DNA of 64,000 nucleotides from Symbiotaphrina buchneri (Eukaryota; Ascomycota; Symbiotaphrinales; Symbiotaphrinaceae), in NCBI GenBank assembly GCA_001599915.1, contig BCIG01000029.1, forward strand, positions 282,625 to 346,624, read 5' to 3'. The position numbers were made by a program, and so were the translations under genes. Below, piece by piece: positions 12,305-23,013 of the stretch. The notes below the pieces were generated by a model. The model was not told where the DNA came from, did not search any database, and worked only from the letters and a program-made list of their open reading frames with translations. How positions within the stretch are numbered: position 1 is the stretch's first letter; every line of letters begins with the position of its first letter.

Positions 12305-12998
12305 GGCTATTTTGAGCCGCTAATAACGTCATCGGCAACGAGACTGGCTTTCCAGAGAGAGGCGTCGTCTTTGAGATGCCATCGCTGAATAGGTTCCGAG
12401 AATGCTTTGATCATTGGTATGGAGGTGAAGCATTGAGGGAGCTCGGACTTCGTGTTTCGGCAACTTCCGTTCACACAGCTATCCTCCGCATCTTTTCCGC
12501 ACCTTACATTCGGTGTTTCGCAAGACACTGACCATACAAATAATATGAAGCGATTCAGCTAGATGAAATAGCAAATTGAAACATGTGTCCCAGTAAGGTA
12601 GGTTCTTGTATACTACAGGTAGGTATTGACTCTCATCTTCAAAATGGAGATCTGGGTTTCCAGTTGACTTGGACTGTTCTATCTTACCTGGGTAATAATT
12701 TCCATCCAATAACCAAGCGGATAGCTTTCCGAAAACGTCTCAAAACTGATCCACATTTGGAAAATAGCCACTACGGCAACTGGTTGTCCTCGTCTCCTGT
12801 AGTACTTTGCGTTGTGAGAAGATTGGATGGAGCAGCAAGTACTTGCTTGACCTTGAGGCGTCTACACGGCAGAAACACCCGGTCGGGAAGCCGGAAGAAC
12901 GGTCCGAGATGCAGAATGTTTTTTTTGAGCTCTAAGTGGACTATCTGATAGCCTAGACTTCTTCAGAGGAGAATATGCTATGAACATGGCAATACCAC
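12305..12998. other. Intergenic: RIC1 promoter and 3' flank of the dehydrogenase
   Basis: About 690 bases. It holds the RIC1 upstream region and the sequence past the stop of the neighbouring dehydrogenase gene. No open frame of quality, RNA gene or repeat is seen. Confidence 0.5.
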
Positions 12999-14465
12999 TC
13001 AGGAAACGACCTCTTTCAGAGCTACATGAACACCGTTCGCCATCTTACTTGCCCCGTTCATCTTTTGCTTGATTCCGTTCACCTGTTTACTTTCCTGAAG
13101 TGAAAACTCCTTCCGGAAGAGTTCCTCCATCTCCCGTCGGATCCTCACCGCCTGCGACTTCTCGCTATACTCAACATCCTTCCAACTCAGGCCTTGGCCG
13201 ACTTCAACATCTCTTTTCAGGACGAGTCCATGGGCCAAGCCAATGGGCAGACCCTCGATCTGTAATGACTCTCGGGCGGTTGTCAGTTTTCCATACACCA
13301 TGAACCCTCCCTCGCCGTCGAGCTTCTCGCCTGCTTTCAAATCCCGCTTCGCCGTGGCGATGACGTCGCCCCTGAACGTTTTGCACTGGCCCGTTGGCTC
13401 GCCACGAAGCATGATGCTTGCGACAGAAACGCCAAGCTCGAGGCCAATCAGGTGGTATGGCTTGTACTGAGCAGCATAGCGGCCCGTGGTATCAGTCTTG
13501 AGCCCGTACTGGGCGAAGCAGTCTTTCTGATAATCGCCGGGTGCCTCGATCACAACGTAGACGCCCCACCTGAGGTCGTTGAAGACGGGGCGCCCGTCTT
13601 TCTCCAAGCATGACACAACCTCTACCGTCCCATCTAGGGGCAGTTGCCCACCAGCACTTGATGGTTTAAGGACGTTCGGTAAGTCGTGTACGCCGCATGG
13701 GGGAAAGTTCAGGCCGTCGCTAGGTGGCTGCAGGTCGCATCCATTCGCCACGGCAGCCATCTCCAAGGCGCTCTTGGTGCCATCCAAGAAGGAATTGAAC
13801 ATTTGCGGATTGAAGTCGCCCGTGGCGAGCTGCTCCTTGGTGAAGCCGTAATAGTTCCATACCGTGTCAGGTGTCGAAGAATGGTATTGCGGAAGATGCT
13901 TGGTCCCTTTACCAGCACAGACGACATGGAACCCAGCTGTCCGAGCCCAGTCAACCAATTCTGCAATCAATGCTGGCTGATCACCATAGGCCATTGAATA
14001 GATAATGCCGGCTTCATTGGCCTTGCGCACTAGCAGCGGGCCTGCAAGTACATCTGCTTCAACATTCACCATCACGATATGCTTTTTGTGCTCGCACGCT
14101 AACAGTGCGTGACGGATCCCAGCTGCTGGATTTCCAGTGCATTCAAGGATAACGTCGATCCCAGGGGTAGCGATCAGAGCAGCCGAATCGGTGGTTATCG
14201 CCGTGCGACCGGTCTTGACAGCTTCCTCGATGGAGGTCTGTGCTGTGGTCGTGCTGTCGAATTTATCGCTGGGGAAACCAACTCTCTGTAAGGAGGCAAT
14301 AGCTCGCTCTGGGGCTAGATCCGCGATTCCAGCCAGGTGAAGGCCTGTGGTTCTTCCTGCTTGAGAAATGAACATGCTGCCAAACTTGCCAGCGCCGATC
14401 AGACCGCAGCGGATTGGTTTTCCGGCAGCCTGGCGCTCAGCGAGCTTCGTGGATAATGAAGTCAT
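12999..14465 (-). CDS. COG4091-type NAD(P)-dependent dehydrogenase with C-terminal SAF domain
   Basis: An intronless frame of 488 residues. I start it at 14465 (MTSLSTKLAERQAAGKP); the open frame continues upstream, but without conserved-looking sequence. A Rossmann nucleotide-binding motif follows at once (RCGLIGAGKFGSMF, residues ~19-32), then a homoserine-dehydrogenase-like region (VILECTGNPAAGIRHALLAC, NEAGIIYSMAYGDQPALI). A SAF-type C-terminal domain (GDVIATAKRDLKAGEKLDG, LPIGLAHGLVLKRDVEVGQG) closes the protein. The order Rossmann, catalytic, SAF matches COG4091, annotated as homoserine-dehydrogenase-like. Bacterial relatives include enzymes of branched-sugar-acid catabolism, so a carbon-catabolic role fits as well as an amino-acid one. 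The substrate cannot be read from the sequence. Confidence 0.8.
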   Translation of the reverse strand: MTSLSTKLAERQAAGKPIRCGLIGAGKFGSMFISQAGRTTGLHLAGIADLAPERAIASLQRVGFPSDKFDSTTTAQTSIEEAVKTGRTAITTDSAALIATPGIDVILECTGNPAAGIRHALLACEHKKHIVMVNVEADVLAGPLLVRKANEAGIIYSMAYGDQPALIAELVDWARTAGFHVVCAGKGTKHLPQYHSSTPDTVWNYYGFTKEQLATGDFNPQMFNSFLDGTKSALEMAAVANGCDLQPPSDGLNFPPCGVHDLPNVLKPSSAGGQLPLDGTVEVVSCLEKDGRPVFNDLRWGVYVVIEAPGDYQKDCFAQYGLKTDTTGRYAAQYKPYHLIGLELGVSVASIMLRGEPTGQCKTFRGDVIATAKRDLKAGEKLDGEGGFMVYGKLTTARESLQIEGLPIGLAHGLVLKRDVEVGQGLSWKDVEYSEKSQAVRIRREMEELFRKEFSLQESKQVNGIKQKMNGASKMANGVHVALKEVVS

Positions 14466-14956
14466 ATTGATTAAACGTTTCCTTGCAATAACGAAAATGG
14501 AGACCGAGATATTTCGAGCTTCCCTAGACACGGTAACATGCCGCAGAAGTAGGATACAGCGCGAAGAAATACTCCACGCTCGACCCCGCCGTATTGGGGA
14601 CTGCTTGTCCCCGCATCGCAAACATCGGCGAGCCTGATGCCCGTTGATCATACTGCTCGCGAGAAGTCCGATACAGAATCGTCGAAAATACCGGTCGCTA
14701 GCACAGATGTGGCAGCGGGATCAGCCACGCGACACCGGACAACTCGCCGAGCCAAGCCTTGAGCCCGGGGCTCCACATTTCTCCACAGTTTCTTACCCCG
14801 GAAAAGGGAAGGGATTGCAGCACAATCAATATCATGCTGCCTTCTATAAAGCAGGCATGGATCTGCGATCGGATGGTTGCTTGGTATTTCTCACCTAGGC
14901 TTGCCTTCCTGTGCGGGCTAAGAAGAGTCTGATACATATCGCTCAATTGAAACAAC
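14466..14956. other. Divergent spacer, dehydrogenase / split MFS permease
   Basis: About 490 bases between the dehydrogenase start and the 5' remnant of the MFS permease. It includes one copy (14879-14898) of a 20-bp near-perfect direct repeat whose partner lies at 15180-15199. It would have served as promoter for both genes. Confidence 0.45.
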
Positions 14957-15199
14957 ATGGGCATCTTCAACACCAACCCGCGCATGGCTCCGGCCTCCGA
15001 CCCAGAGACTGCTCTAGAGTGGGCTCGCATCATTGCACATTGGCCGCCTGAAGAACGTGCGAGGAAAGAGAAGGCATATGTCCGTCGCGTTGACAGGCGA
15101 TTGCTACCAATCCTGGTATAACCTCCATAACCCGGAGCGAATCTTGAGAGCCACCGTCCACTTACTCGTCCTCCAGATGGCTTGGTATCTCTCACCTAG
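14879..15199 (+). repeat. Pair of 20-bp direct repeats around the MFS 5' fragment
   Basis: GCTTGGTATTTCTCACCTAG at 14879-14898 and GCTTGGTATCTCTCACCTAG at 15180-15199 differ at one position and are 301 bases apart. They flank the surviving 5' piece of the permease. They could come from a local duplication during the rearrangement or from an insertion footprint. Confidence 0.45.
14957..15122 (+). pseudogene. 5' fragment of a DAL5-type MFS permease
   Basis: The frame starts MGIFNTNPRMAPASDPETAL and reads to EKAYVRRVDRRLLPILV before a stop. The basic-Asp-Arg-Arg-Leu-Leu-Pro block is the hallmark just ahead of the first membrane helix in the fungal allantoate/nicotinate permease family (DAL5/TNA1). 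No helix follows in any frame: after a possible GTATAA donor the sequence turns non-coding. The matching C-terminal half appears about 3.9 kb downstream at 19026. I infer one permease gene that was broken and lost its central helices. Confidence 0.6.
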
Positions 15200-15734
15200 T
15201 GGACAGAGTAGTTTTGTCTGGACATAGCTTTGGACCCCAAATGAAATTCTACCTTGTCAATACTTGTTGCTTTAATATAGATGCATCCCTATGATATAGC
15301 CCCACCTCGCCCTACAGCTTCGAAGCCGGCACAGCAGCCACCGCTTCAATCTCAAACTTCCACTTCGGATTCCTTAGGCTCCGCCCCGTCTTCCCTCTAA
15401 CATGGTGCTCGTCTGGTTGAGCAGACAGAAGGCAAAGATATGACCGGCTCATCCTTCCGGTTTTCAAAACGTTACAACTGTATGTATAACAGATAAAGCT
15501 GGATCGACATCCTCGATTGAAGCCAGTCAGGCTAACTGATGCAATAATAAGCAACAGAAGACGAAAAGAACTTTTCGAACTGGCGACCAGCCACATATTT
15601 GATAAAGGCCCGCGATCAGTAATATAGATGCCGCTCTAGACAAGCAGCTGGGACAAATCATTGCACCTGAGGTTATGAGCGTGTGTAAGGTGTCCAGACA
15701 AACCATACTTGTTTTCGAACGTGTTCCGGCTCTT
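15123..15734. other. Rearranged spacer left of the recombinase gene
   Basis: Bases between the permease fragment and the end of the C2H2 frame. It carries one repeat copy and the RidA-like tail listed separately. The left boundary of the inserted element must lie in or near this stretch, but I see no clear terminal repeat. Confidence 0.4.
15312..15400 (-). pseudogene. Possible RidA/YjgF-family C-terminal fragment
   Basis: On the minus strand the last ~20 residues read NPKWKFEIEAVAAVPASKL before a stop, resembling the closing strand of fungal RidA/YjgF/UK114 proteins (…VEIEAVAAVP). Upstream of it the frame loses resemblance, so only a tail survives. Family members hydrolyse reactive enamine/imine intermediates. 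The match is short and may be chance. Confidence 0.3.
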
Positions 15735-16202
15735 CTACGTATTGGTGGATACCGGTAGCAGGGCAGTGATGTCTTTGCCGTGGATGTTGTGGACTTGCTT
15801 GATGTGTCTCCGGAGGCTCACCTCGTTTTCGTATATGTGCCGCCTAGGACAATCAGACACCGGGCAACGTATTGGGCTCCACGTGGAGTGTACATCTTTC
15901 TGGTGCTTCCGATATAACGTCAGGCTGGGGTAGATGACCGTTTGGTCACACTCCGTCTTAGGACACGGACGAGGCGGCCACCGCTCCCCTTTGTGGTCCC
16001 GACGGACATGATCTGCAAGACTTTTCTTGAGCGAATACGTCTTGTCGCAGCCATCTTCGGTGCAAGGGAAAGCTGATGACTTTGCTATCGCCGCTGCATG
16101 AACTTCAGGATCGTCAGAACAACTCGTCATATGTGCCCAGATCGAGTTGTATGCCGAAAAGGTGGCGCGGCACCCTGCTGCGGCGTTCGGACATGGAATC
16201 AT
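15735..16202 (-). other. C2H2 zinc-finger module of the recombinase gene
   Basis: Four finger-like units are visible: CPNAAAGC...HMTSC, CTEDGCDKTYSL...HVRRDH, CPKTECDQTV...HQKDVH and CPVSDCPRRH...HIKQVH. The same frame is open upstream to about 16340 without its own good start, so this is most likely the C-terminal DNA-binding part of the recombinase gene rather than a separate gene. Its link to the upstream part needs a frame change. Confidence 0.6.
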
Positions 16203-18355
16203 GAATGCGGATGGCTCGTCCCGGCTGCCGCCGCGTACGGCGTCATTGAGAGACTTTTGAACCCGGATGGGGATTCGGAAGGTGTTGACAGACGCAAATT
16301 CATAGGAAGACGTAATCCACCCGGGGCCGTCTGGGACTAATCCGGCCGGAGAACTTCGTCAAGCTCGTCCACACCAAGTTCACGACCGTCCATGACATTC
16401 TGAAGGCTCGTGGCCAACCGATTCAGCTTCAGACCAGCAACAACCTCGGCCGAATCCATATCCATGTCTCCGGAAAGAGCATCTCCCTCTTCGTCCAGTG
16501 TGACGGGCAAAGGCCTTTTAAGACGAGCCGTTTCTGCACCAGATAATAAGGCCGGATCTATATTAGACAGATTCAAGCCCAATTCCGAGGCTGTCTGTGT
16601 CCTGGGATTCGTCGTCATCTCTGTAAGAGGAGCGCGTGGACCTGTAACGGTTAGATGCTGCGATATCAAGTGCAGCGTGACCTACCTGTACTGGGACCCC
16701 GACCTGCGGACAAGATCGAGGGCGTCGATTCAGACTTATCAGGGGTTGGTGACTGCTTTCCCCACGCGTCCCGCTTTTGTTCACGGAGTTGTCTAGTTAC
16801 CTTTTGTCTCACGTTTCGCTTTGTGGCGTCCCATCCCTTGTCTTGTGCGTACTTGTTGACCTCCTCAGAAGACAGCTTCTTTTTTTTGTATGGCTGTGCA
16901 GCGAATAACACCCCAAACGGATCAGGATCTGCCTGTTCCGTAGCCTCAACTCTATTGCTCCACATAGGGTGAACGTTCGTTCCAGTGTAGCCCTGAGTCA
17001 CGCCCGCCGCCAACGATTTGCGCGTATGTCCCATGGCGGTGGCAACACCATCATTCGCGATCCCGTTCGAAATACCCGGCAAGTTGGCCAGGTCCCTGGC
17101 AGCTCCTCGGCGAATATCTTGACTCCTGATGCGACCCACGAGCCCACTGATGTCAGACATTGACCGCAGGTTGGCATTGATTTGGGATACGTTCGTAGGA
17201 GTCCCAACAAGAAGCTTCGAGCCATGAGGATGTATCGCGTTGATGATGGGTAACTCGGGTCTGGTCCAAACGATCTTTCCGTCCAGCCTCTGGCGCGCAG
17301 CTGTGAAGAGTTGGTCGAGTGTTGTCCCATTTGTAGCGTCGAATCGCATCCCCAGGACCAGAATAAGCAACAACGGATCAAGCATATTGTAATCGTCCGA
17401 ATCGAGAGCCTCGAATCGGACAGAGCGAGCATTAGACTTGTCATTCCTGTCGACGTATCAGTAACTCCATGACGGAGCGAAAAGGACTTTTGGTGGGACT
17501 GACTTGAACCCTTTCCTGTACTCGATGCATATTTCGCCGACCAGCTTGTCCTTGCTCGCGGATGTGACCAGCCTCAGATCGCAATGCTCGAACCGCATAT
17601 ACTCCAGACCTTTGTATTCTTTGCTGCGTGAAATGTCCCCGGTTCGGCAAGCCAAGGCTGACTGGAGAACGACAGATAGCGTCTTGGACAGGGTCACATC
17701 CCACGAGAGTGTACCGGAGCTGAGTGCGTCGTCGAGGTAGCTGACAACCAGTATCCTGATGACAGACGCAGTCACCCATTGCTTTATTGACGCAGGATCC
17801 TTTGTGATCTGACCCTGTCTGTGCAACGAGTCAAACGCGTTGGTGATGCGGACGTTGTCATGGCTGGACAGCTTGAAGTCCGGATAGTCGAAACGAAGGC
17901 AGTTGGTGAGCTGTTGTAGCCCGTTCTTGACATAGGCCCAAGATACTATACCGGACTCTCGCCATGACTCGAGCTTGGGCGGGACAGAGCGAAGGAAACG
18001 TTCAACATCCTCGCCAGAAGGAGATGGTCCGACCCTGTCAGCCATCATCCATCAGCGATGCCCTCTCGTATGTCTCCAGGGGATTGAGTACTTGCCCATA
18101 TCTCTTCTGCAAGACGTCCTCGTAAAACGCCTTGAACATGTTCTTCCAGCGAAACCTGGAAGGCAAACTGCTGGGGGCGCCCCAGGTAGCGGTTGCTTGT
18201 CGGACAGCTTTCTTGGAATCCTTCCTCATCTGGGACGGATCCTCTAGCATACGTCCTATAGCCTTTAACCCCAGATTACCGAATGGATTCGGGGCAGGCT
18301 GGTCCAGGTCGGAATAGTCGGATGAATCATTACGGAAGCGGTCGACATCCTCCAT
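15735..18355 (-). pseudogene. Degenerate Crypton-like tyrosine recombinase with C2H2 tail
   Basis: Reading on the minus strand, the start at 18355 (MEDVDRFRNDSSDYSDLDQP) leads to RWKNMFKAFYEDVLQKRYG. The frame then shifts by one base near 18050-18060 into EDVERFLRSVPPKLESWRES and on to LACRTGDIS, the first-Arg motif of tyrosine recombinases. A 57-nt intron (17503-17447) joins YRKGFK to NDKSNARSVRF. Exon 3 carries SQDIRRGAARDLA and MGHTRKSLAAGVTQGYTG, matching the HxxR / GH / Tyr boxes, with Gln where His is expected. A 44-nt intron (16685-16642) follows. The frame stops at 16337, and a further one-base shift is needed to reach four C2H2 fingers (16200-15735). Domain order fits fungal Crypton-type elements. 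Two frame breaks and the His change point to a dead copy. Confidence 0.65.
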
Positions 18356-19025
18356 AGCGGACACCGAAACGAAAAGAACGTTCGAGTGAGGTACTGATCC
18401 TCGCTTTCTATGGATCGAGGCTCTCGATACAAGGTGGTGGAAGAATGGTTGCACCCAACGGACCACAGGGCCAACGAGGGTGTCGGTGATGTGGGATGTG
18501 GGTTGGGTTGTGGAAGATGTGAGATGTGGATGGATTGTGGGAAGATTCCAGCTCTAGGGACACGTCATCCTTGTTCTCGGGTACCAGGTATGGAAGGAGC
18601 ATCTTCAATCAAGATCCTGAACGCGTGCCTTCCTAATCAAGGACGACGACGAGTTGGTGAAGCTAACAAAACACCGTTACACATGTGTGGTCACCACCAT
18701 GACGGGTGTCATCACGGGACTACACGCACATCTTCAGATCTTCTTGGCCAGTCCAAGCAAAATGACAAGCAAAAACTATATCCTTCCTACAGTAACAGCC
18801 TATGTTTAATTCCTGCGACCCACTGCCCCGGTGGCCGACCCGCCCTTGAAAAAGGACGTTGTTCAGGGGTGGTGCGTGCACCCCTATTCCCCTCGTGATC
18901 GACGTGTGCACGTGTGCCCTCACGTCGGGAGCTTCGCTCCCTCCGTTCGGGCATTCCTAGCTATATAAACCACCGTCGTACTACATAGTAAGTGAGGCCA
19001 CTAACGAAATGCTCCTGTCACATAG
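18356..19025. other. Right flank of the recombinase element
   Basis: About 670 bases with no coding frame of quality. A GC-rich stretch at 18918-18950 (GGGAGCTTCGCTCCCTCCG, then TTCGGGCATT) resembles repeated-element ends. From 18988 to 19025 the bases GTAAGTG...CACTAACG...CATAG look like a complete 38-nt intron, the last one kept by the MFS permease. The right boundary of the insertion must lie left of that. Confidence 0.4.
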
Positions 19026-19752
19026 GCTGTTGCCTCCTTGACAAGCTTCTTGCCGACACTGGTCAAGAACTTTGGTTATGGAAATATCGAATCCTTACTC
19101 CTCACAGCACCACCTTACATCCTCGCGGCCATATTTGTGTTGTTCAACACATGGTACAGTGACCGTACAAACGTTCGATCGTTGCACATTATCTATCCAA
19201 TGGTCTTCACGATCGTGGGAATAATCATTACCATGGCAACAGTACGCATCTCCTGTCCAACGCTCAAGGGTGACGGTACTGACGACCCAATAGCAAGTTG
19301 TAGGCGCGCGATATTTCGCGCTTATGCTGATGATCCCCGGCACCTACGGCTGCTTCCAAGTTTCGAACGCATGGGTAGCCTCCGTCGCGCCGCGGCCCAA
19401 GCAAAAACGCGCCATCGCCCTCGCTCTCAGCAACTCTGTCGGGAATACCGCACTGGTCTGGACGCCCTATCTCTACCCATCGTCGGCCGGGCCAAATTAC
19501 ACCGTAGCGTGGAGCGTCAATCTTGCACTTTCTGCCGTCGCCATCATCTCGTCGCTTGCCCTCCGGCTGATCCTGCAGAGGGCGAACAAGGTGATTGACG
19601 AGCGGATTGCGACCGCGGTTACGGCTCATAGTGTGGCCAAGGATGAGACCGAGTTGCAGCAGCTGGAGCTTGCGGCGCAGGGTACTCAGGCTGTGGGTGC
19701 GAAGATCTTGAGGGGGAAGAATGAAGGCCAGATGTATCATTTCCAGACCTAG
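19026..19752 (+). pseudogene. 3' half of a DAL5-type MFS permease
   Basis: Two exons (19026-19241, 19294-19752; 52-nt intron) encode the C-terminal half of a 12-helix permease. It begins AVASLTSFLPTLVKNFGYGN, then LLLTAPPYILAAIFVLFNTW, YSDRTNVRSLHIIYP, and after the splice QVVGARYFALMLMIPGTYG and VSNAWVASVAPRPKQKRAIA. These are helices 7-12 of the allantoate/nicotinate permease family. There is no start codon or N-terminal half in phase. The 5' piece at 14957-15122 is its likely partner, but ~250 residues (helices 1-6) are absent. It is therefore non-functional as a transporter unless an undetected exon exists. Confidence 0.75.
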
Positions 19753-20493
19753 GGTTTACTGTTTCGTTTGGTAGTTGCAGCGCGCTCAAAAGGCTGGGAG
19801 CAGAGTGATTTATGCCGAGGTTTTCTTTCAGTGATTTGGAAAAACGTTCCTGAGCCTGTGCGATTAGCCCATGATATGATATTCATATTTCAAGGCTCCC
19901 ATACATGCACAAGCGTATCAGATAAGACGAGCAGGTTACAGCGGGCTGCATCCCAGTGGATGTTGTAGATATAACAACATAAGAACCTAAGATTGATCGG
20001 CGATGAATATCTCCTAGGAGCGCTGGATTGCCCTGTGAGGTGAATCTGATCTCATTTGACTAAAATCCAAGGCCATGTGAGTAGAGTGCTCTTCTGAATA
20101 GAAGGGAAGAGTCCATTCCCTAATGCAGCAGTACACATGTTATCTGGCTGTCAGAAGTGATTTGCCTGTAATGGTTTTTGAAAGACGTGACTATATGAGC
20201 AGCAACCGTAAGATTGATCTGAATCAGCCCAGGAACCCGAGGCTGGGCATGGCGATCAAAGCGAGTCCTTGGGCAACCAGGTTGTCCATATGCGTACGTG
20301 GTTCCATTGGCCCAATCACCTCCCAAGGACAATGTGGTGGAAGTTGCCCTACTATGATAAGCTAAGGACAGGAGGAGTAAGGTGGAGTGCTCTCCCTCCC
20401 AAAACCCCGCCCCGCCCAACCCCCGCGAGTTCTACCAAGCATCATCCCTGCTTTACAGCCATCACACAATCCTTGCACAGCATTTCAAGCACC
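19753..20493. other. Intergenic, MFS remnant to Zn2Cys6 regulator
   Basis: About 740 bases holding the permease 3' flank and the promoter of the regulator. I see no gene, RNA or repeat. Confidence 0.5.
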
Positions 20494-22769
20494 ATGACAA
20501 CTCCTGCGGCAGCAACACCTTCAAGAACTCCAAAACTTTCGCGACGAGTCAGAGCGTGCGCAGAGTGCAAGCGGCAGAAGATCAAGTGCAAAGTCTCCAG
20601 CCCTGGACGTAGCTGCGAGCGATGTACCAAGAACAGTCTGCACTGCGTCTTCAATCGGAGCTTTCAGACGATCCTGGAAGACAATGAAGAGTAAGTCAAT
20701 CCGTTTGAGGAGTCGAGGAAAGCTGTTAGCTTATACCAATTTGAAGATGGAAGACGGGTTTGAAGTCCGGCTTGACGAGGCTTGAACGGGTTACGGACGA
20801 CATTCTGTATAGGATCCGGGCCCCTTCTCTGGCAGATTATGATGAGAATGGGAATTTATCTGCGGGGAGGCAAATGCGCCATCTTGTTGCGGCAGGTACA
20901 CCTGACGGCGGCGCGACGACTATGTTCCAGCCATATATGGCAAACGAGCAGACGACGTTAGACAACCCGCAGGCCTCATCCACACCGCAACTAGCCCAAA
21001 GCCAGACAGCCTTTGAAACTAGTCCACGTGTTGAAATATCTGCTCGAGCTGGAGTCTCGACTACTGCACTTGCTTCTAACAACGCCTCATTCTCTGTGCA
21101 GACTCCAGGCTACTCACCCTCTGAGCATGTACCGCAGGGTGAAGTCAGCAACGATGAGCAGGTCCTTGTCTCCGAACCGATGGGGTCGCTTTACAAAGTT
21201 ACTCAATTGCCGAAATTTCGAAAGATCGCCGAGAGCCCGGAAGGGCTCAGTGAACGGGAAAGTGTACTCAAAGAAGACCCCATAAGTAGGGGAGTAATTG
21301 GTCTAGAAGAGGCGGAGGAGCTGTTCTCGTTGTGGGTCAACCATCTCATATATTGCGGCCTCCACTGACTTCAAGAAGATTTATGAGCTCGCTCAATCAC
21401 TACCTGTGGGTTGGGCTGGAAGACGTCCATCCGACGTTGGATTCTGTCCGAAAATCTTCGTCGTTGCTCACGGCCAGTATACTAACCTGCGCCGCACTCC
21501 ACCTTCAAAACCGGACAGCAACATTTGATTCGTGCTATACCAATTTCGTGAATCTAGTGTCGCGAAGAATGTTCAGCTCGTCTTATAACTTAGATGACAT
21601 TCGTGGACTTTGCATAGCCGCTTTCTGGTTATCGGACATCTCTTGGAAATTATCAGGTCACGCGATCCGTATGGCAACTGAGATAGGCCTACACCGTAGC
21701 TTTGCCAAAGCTTTTGAATCTCGGGAACATCACGAACGGGCAAGAATGTGGTATATGCTTTATGTATGCGACCATCATTTCTCGATCGCGTATGGCCGGC
21801 CACCGGTGATACACGAATCGCAAATGATACGTGATCATGAGCAATTTTTGAAGTCTCCGTTCTCAAATTCGATCGATTTTCGTGTCCTCAGCCAGGTGGC
21901 GCTGTTCTCTATATTCTCTAGAATACACGAAGAATTCGATGGCGGGTACATCGAGCCGACGGAGGAATATCTCAACAAGTTGCGAGGTTTCAATGTTGAA
22001 ATCGACCAATGGAGGCTGTTGTGGGAATCTAGGCAAGGTCAGTGTGTTGAGTTGCTGTATCTCATCTGTCACTGCTGACGACGCAGAACTCAATTATTAC
22101 ATCGGCACCTTCCCACCGAAAGGGATCGTGCTCTACTCCCAATTCGCCAAGCTGCAAATCAATGCGCAAGCTCTACGCCAGCTCTCGCCAACCAAGCCTG
22201 AGGAACTCACACCCAGTCGAAAGGAGCTTGTCAACCTCGCCATCAGCTCCGCAAATAACATCATCTCACTCCTGCTGGAAGAGCCCGGTTTACGGCGGGC
22301 ACTGGTCGGTGCTCCCTTGTACGTGCACACAATGCTCACATTCGCCTGCGTCTTCCTCCTCGAATTTACCTCGGGATGGCGTCCGTTTGCAAAAGGCCTC
22401 GTCGCGCTGGATCCGCTGAGCGTGTGGGGCTTGATTGAGCGCGTCATTGAGTGCTTGCGAGAGTCAAAGGCCAGTGAACGCCACCTCATATACACCATTG
22501 CAGAGGGTCTGCACAAGATGCTCGCACGATGCACAGAGGTGGAGAAGATGGGACGAACCATTAGCAGTGATGTAGGTGCGTCGTCGTTCGCGCAACTGGC
22601 CCATCAACAGGTTGGCAGTGCGGCCGGGGAAGGGGAGGAGCATGACACAGCAGATGCGGGAATGGATATGATGGAGGGCCTTTGGGATAATACGGGCCTG
22701 TTCGATGTCTTTGACAGCAGCATGGGAGGCGACATGTACCATTTCTTGACGAACCAGATGCCTTATTGA
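20494..22769 (+). CDS. Zn(II)2Cys6 transcription factor with fungal-specific TF domain
   Basis: Four exons (20494-20690, 20747-21331, 21376-22037, 22087-22769) give 708 residues. The zinc cluster is near the N-terminus, RVRACAECKRQKIKC then CERCTKNSLHC, spacing C-x2-C-x6-C-x8-C-x2-C-x6-C. The middle-homology (fungal_trans) domain follows: FMSSLNHYLWVGLEDVHPTL, SILTCAALHLQ, DIRGLCIAAFWLSDISWKLS, AIRMATEIGLHRSF and ERARMWYMLYVCDHHFSIAY, the last four being diagnostic. Exon 3 opens after a GTGGGT donor that restores EELFSLRFM. The acidic tail (EGEEHDTADAGMDMMEG) could activate transcription. It lies next to the broken permease, which it may once have controlled; its targets cannot be read from the sequence. 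Confidence 0.9.
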
Positions 22770-23013
22770 TAGAGGGATGTATAGTAAACACCATCTGACG
22801 CATCTATCCTCCATGCTTGAGTGTCCAGCAAAGGATTGTGTAGTCATGGAAAGGCATGCTTTGATGAAAAAACGTAAGAAAAGCCACGGCTCACCAAAAG
22901 ACCAAGCTCAGAACTCCTATCAACCCCGACAATCAATCCCCCTCATCCTCAAACCGCAAAACAAAAAGTTCGGATCACTGGGTAATTAAACCCAAGTGAT
23001 CTTATGAAAATCC

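Noticed and set aside
18038-18110. Intron in the recombinase gene at the first frame break
   Set aside because: A GTACTC...GACAG intron of 57 nt is possible, but it is a multiple of three and leaves the reading frame wrong; a one-base shift fits better.
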